Source of the DNA: an uncultured Muribaculaceae bacterium
Lineage (GTDB): Bacteria; Bacteroidota; Bacteroidia; Bacteroidales; Muribaculaceae
DNA length: 64,000 nucleotides
Assembly: GCA_944321715.1 (NCBI GenBank)
Contig: CALUMJ010000006.1
Span: forward strand, 42,174-106,173
Reading direction: 5' to 3'
Below the pieces are notes generated by a model. That model had not been told where the DNA came from. It was given only the letters and a program-made list of their open reading frames with translations, and did no database searches. A program made the position numbers and the translations under genes. Every line of letters begins with the position of its first letter. The stretch's first letter is position 1. Below are positions 62,232 to 64,000 of the stretch, in pieces.

Positions 62232-62292
62232 CTTGCACAATGAACAGTTCACTGTGGATTTCCACTGGATGTTCGATGCAAGTTTTTTTTTT
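62232..62292 (+). terminator. Strong terminator after the small membrane protein
   Basis: CTTGCA (62232-62237) pairs with TGCAAG (62277-62282), GAACA with TGTTC inside, followed by ten T (62283-62292). Confidence 0.75.
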
Positions 62293-62319
62293 GTATCTTA
62301 TCAAAGCCACAGTTGCAAC

Positions 62320-62350
62320 TTGCCAATGAGATAGTTAAATATTAACTTTG
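62320..62350 (+). promoter_or_regulatory. Promoter of the RluA-type gene
   Basis: TTG (62320-62322), 20-bp spacer, TAACTTTG (62343-62350); ATG at 62370. Confidence 0.6.
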
Positions 62351-62369
62351 CAGAAAAATTAGTCGAATT

Positions 62370-63347
62370 ATGAAACAACGCAACACGGCTGGCGATGTAA
62401 TAAAACGTCGCTCCGACAACATAAAGACATGGACTGTTGACCAAGACAGCACAATCCTCGAAGTGGCAATCAAGTTGTTATCGGACCATAGCTTAACCAA
62501 AGTGAAGTCGATGCTACGGCACAACCAGTTTGCCGTGAACCATGTGCCACACACGCAATATAACTTCCCAGTGTCGGCAGGCGACTCGTTTTCGGTCAAC
62601 TTCGACCAATCGTTTGTGGTTTTCAACAACCGCAGGGTCGAGCTTGTATATGAGGACGAGCATATACTTGTAATCAACAAAGGTTATGGACTGCTGTCAA
62701 TGGGTACCGACCGAATAAAAGACGGCACAGCCTACAGCATCATGCGCGAATATGTTAAAACCCACGACCCGAAAGCGCAAGTGTTCATCGTGCACCGGCT
62801 CGACCGCGACACATCGGGCCTGATGATGATAGCCAAGAGCGTCGAGGCCAAGGATATAATGCAGCACAACTGGAACAACATGGTGATTAACCGCAAATAT
62901 GTGGCGGTGCTTGAAGGGCAAATCGAAAAGCAAGAGGGTGAAATACGCAGCTACCTTGCCGAAAACTCTCTGTTTGAGGTGTATTCGACAGATGACCCGA
63001 CAAAAGGGCAACTTGCCGTGACCCGCTTTAAAACTATCTGGATAGGCAATGGCTACTCGCTTGTGGAGTTTGAACTCGACACCGGACGCAAAAATCAGAT
63101 TCGTGTCCATGCCAAGGATATGGGGCACCCGATTGTGGGAGATAGGAAATACGGCGCAGCCCGAAGCCCGATTCATCGCCTTGCCTTGCATGCAATGACT
63201 TTGCGATTTGTACACCCCATCACTCGCAAAGAGATGAATTTCTCGACCCCGATTCCACCGAATTTTGCCAAGTTGACCCACTACAAACAATCACTGGTTA
63301 ACCGCCGCAAACAACAATCGGCCGAAGAACAAGAGGCTGCTGAATAA
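62370..63347 (+). CDS. RluA-family rRNA/tRNA pseudouridine synthase
   Basis: 325 residues. N-terminal S4-like segment (about 20-80: LLSDHSLTKVKSMLRHNQFAVNHV), then the catalytic domain with the active aspartate in HRLDRDTSGLMMIA, INKGYGLLSMG, and the C-terminal block LDTGRKNQIRVHAKDMGHPIVGDRKYG. Which uridine it modifies cannot be said. Convergent with folA. Confidence 0.93.
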   Translation: MKQRNTAGDVIKRRSDNIKTWTVDQDSTILEVAIKLLSDHSLTKVKSMLRHNQFAVNHVPHTQYNFPVSAGDSFSVNFDQSFVVFNNRRVELVYEDEHILVINKGYGLLSMGTDRIKDGTAYSIMREYVKTHDPKAQVFIVHRLDRDTSGLMMIAKSVEAKDIMQHNWNNMVINRKYVAVLEGQIEKQEGEIRSYLAENSLFEVYSTDDPTKGQLAVTRFKTIWIGNGYSLVEFELDTGRKNQIRVHAKDMGHPIVGDRKYGAARSPIHRLALHAMTLRFVHPITRKEMNFSTPIPPNFAKLTHYKQSLVNRRKQQSAEEQEAAE

Positions 63348-63372
63348 ATAGCGGCTACCAACCGACAGCAGC

Positions 63373-63885
63373 TCACACCTGCTGCAACAATTTGCGCCTT
63401 AGGCGCAAGAAACTATATGCAAACGGATTGCGCTCGTCGGCCGAGAAATCTTCCTTTTCCACAGTTTCCCACTGTGCCATGTCAATCGCAGGGAAAAACG
63501 TGTCGGCATCATCGAACTGTGAATGTATGACCGTGAGGAATATTTCATCGACAAGGTGCATGAAAGTTTCATACACAATTCCGCCACCAATCACAAAACA
63601 ACGGTCATGCCCATCGGCCTCGGCGACAGACAATGCCTCGCCCACACTGTGGCATACTGCCACACCCTGTGGGGCGTAGCTATCGTTGTGCGTCAGCACA
63701 ATGTTCAACCTGCCGGGTAACGGTCCACGTGGGAAACTTTCAAAAGTCTTACGCCCCATGATGATAGGATACCCCATCGTCACCGACTTGAAGTGGCGCA
63801 AATCGGCTGGCAGGTGGCACAACAATCCACCTTCGCGGCCGATTGCCCAATTGCTATCCACTGCGACAATCGCTGCTACATTCAT
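63373..63885 (-). CDS. folA: Dihydrofolate reductase
   Basis: 170 residues. Opening VAAIVAVDSNWAIGREGGLLCHLPADLRHFK, GYPIIMGRKTFESFP and CFVIGGGIVYETFMH mark the NADPH and folate sites; the acidic residue in the active site is Asp in LPADLRHF. Makes tetrahydrofolate and is the target of trimethoprim. thyA, its usual neighbour, is not recognised in the window. Confidence 0.96.
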   Translation of the reverse strand: MNVAAIVAVDSNWAIGREGGLLCHLPADLRHFKSVTMGYPIIMGRKTFESFPRGPLPGRLNIVLTHNDSYAPQGVAVCHSVGEALSVAEADGHDRCFVIGGGIVYETFMHLVDEIFLTVIHSQFDDADTFFPAIDMAQWETVEKEDFSADERNPFAYSFLRLRRKLLQQV

Positions 63886-63907
63886 ATCGACATATCTATT
63901 TTTTCAT

Positions 63908-64000
63908 TCAACTTTCCAATCATCTATTGTTCCGGTCTGTGACGAGAAACTTGCGCCGATTTTGAACAGCCGGCGGCTGTCGGCGGCGTAGGGGCGGGCA
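63908..64000 (-). CDS. 3' end of an unrecognised gene at the right edge (partial)
   Basis: On the minus strand one frame is open from the window edge to a TGA at 63908-63910, giving 30 residues, ARPYAADSRRLFKIGASFS and a tail ending DDWKVE. It lies 22 bp upstream of folA in the same direction, so the two could be co-transcribed. Too little is visible to name it. Confidence 0.45.

Overview
The window reads as a chromosomal segment of a Bacteroidales bacterium. A gut Muribaculaceae-like genome is my best guess (inference). Reasons: a SusC/SusD pair with lipoprotein glycan-binding partners, promoters of the Bacteroidetes type (TTTG, about 20 bp, TAnnTTTG), the Bacteroidetes-type order of the division/cell-wall cluster with its short FtsL-like protein, and a reverse rubrerythrin beside a Fur-family regulator. 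Most genes lie on the minus strand. I saw no rRNA, tRNA or CRISPR array.

Layout. 1-1481: the end of an unrecognised gene, a small membrane protein and a repeat-filled stretch. 1482-5473: two transmembrane Ser/Thr kinases, one ending in a formylglycine-enzyme-like (C-type-lectin-fold) domain, the other in Sel1 repeats. 5609-30777: a beta-mannan utilisation locus, transcribed right to left from an AraC-type regulator. It has two GH5 enzymes, a SASA-type esterase, a CE7 esterase, SusC, SusD, two surface glycan-binding lipoproteins, two GH26 mannanases, a GH3 enzyme, a GH130 phosphorylase, a GPH symporter, a cellobiose/mannobiose 2-epimerase and mannose-6-phosphate isomerase. The inferred route is: surface and periplasmic mannanases plus deacetylation, SusCD import, symport of mannobiose, epimerisation to mannosyl-glucose, phosphorolysis by GH130, and entry of mannose phosphate into glycolysis through ManA. 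No alpha-galactosidase is present, which suggests acetylated glucomannan or plain mannan as the target.

31099-34633: recA-bcp and yqeY-serS. 34758-50359: the complete-looking dcw cluster rsmH-ftsL-(small lipoprotein)-ftsI-murE-mraY-murD-ftsW-murG-murC-ftsQ-ftsA-ftsZ, without mraZ. The small lipoprotein carries a copied piece of the neighbouring transpeptidase. 50714-51726: reverse rubrerythrin and a PerR-like regulator. 52056-53696: an SPFH protein, an Arc-like protein and a frameshifted membrane protein. 53835-58068: OPT transporter, AraC regulator, toxin-antitoxin pair. 58324-64000: hydrolase, DbpA-like helicase, small membrane proteins, RluA-type pseudouridine synthase, dihydrofolate reductase and a partial gene.

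Gene-free gaps repeatedly hold two families of palindromic repeats, sometimes nested. The most unusual items are the transpeptidase-fragment lipoprotein (48748-49062), the kinase whose C-terminus looks like the variable region of a diversity-generating retroelement target (1506-1574), the large stem-loop at 989-1262, and the repeat families.
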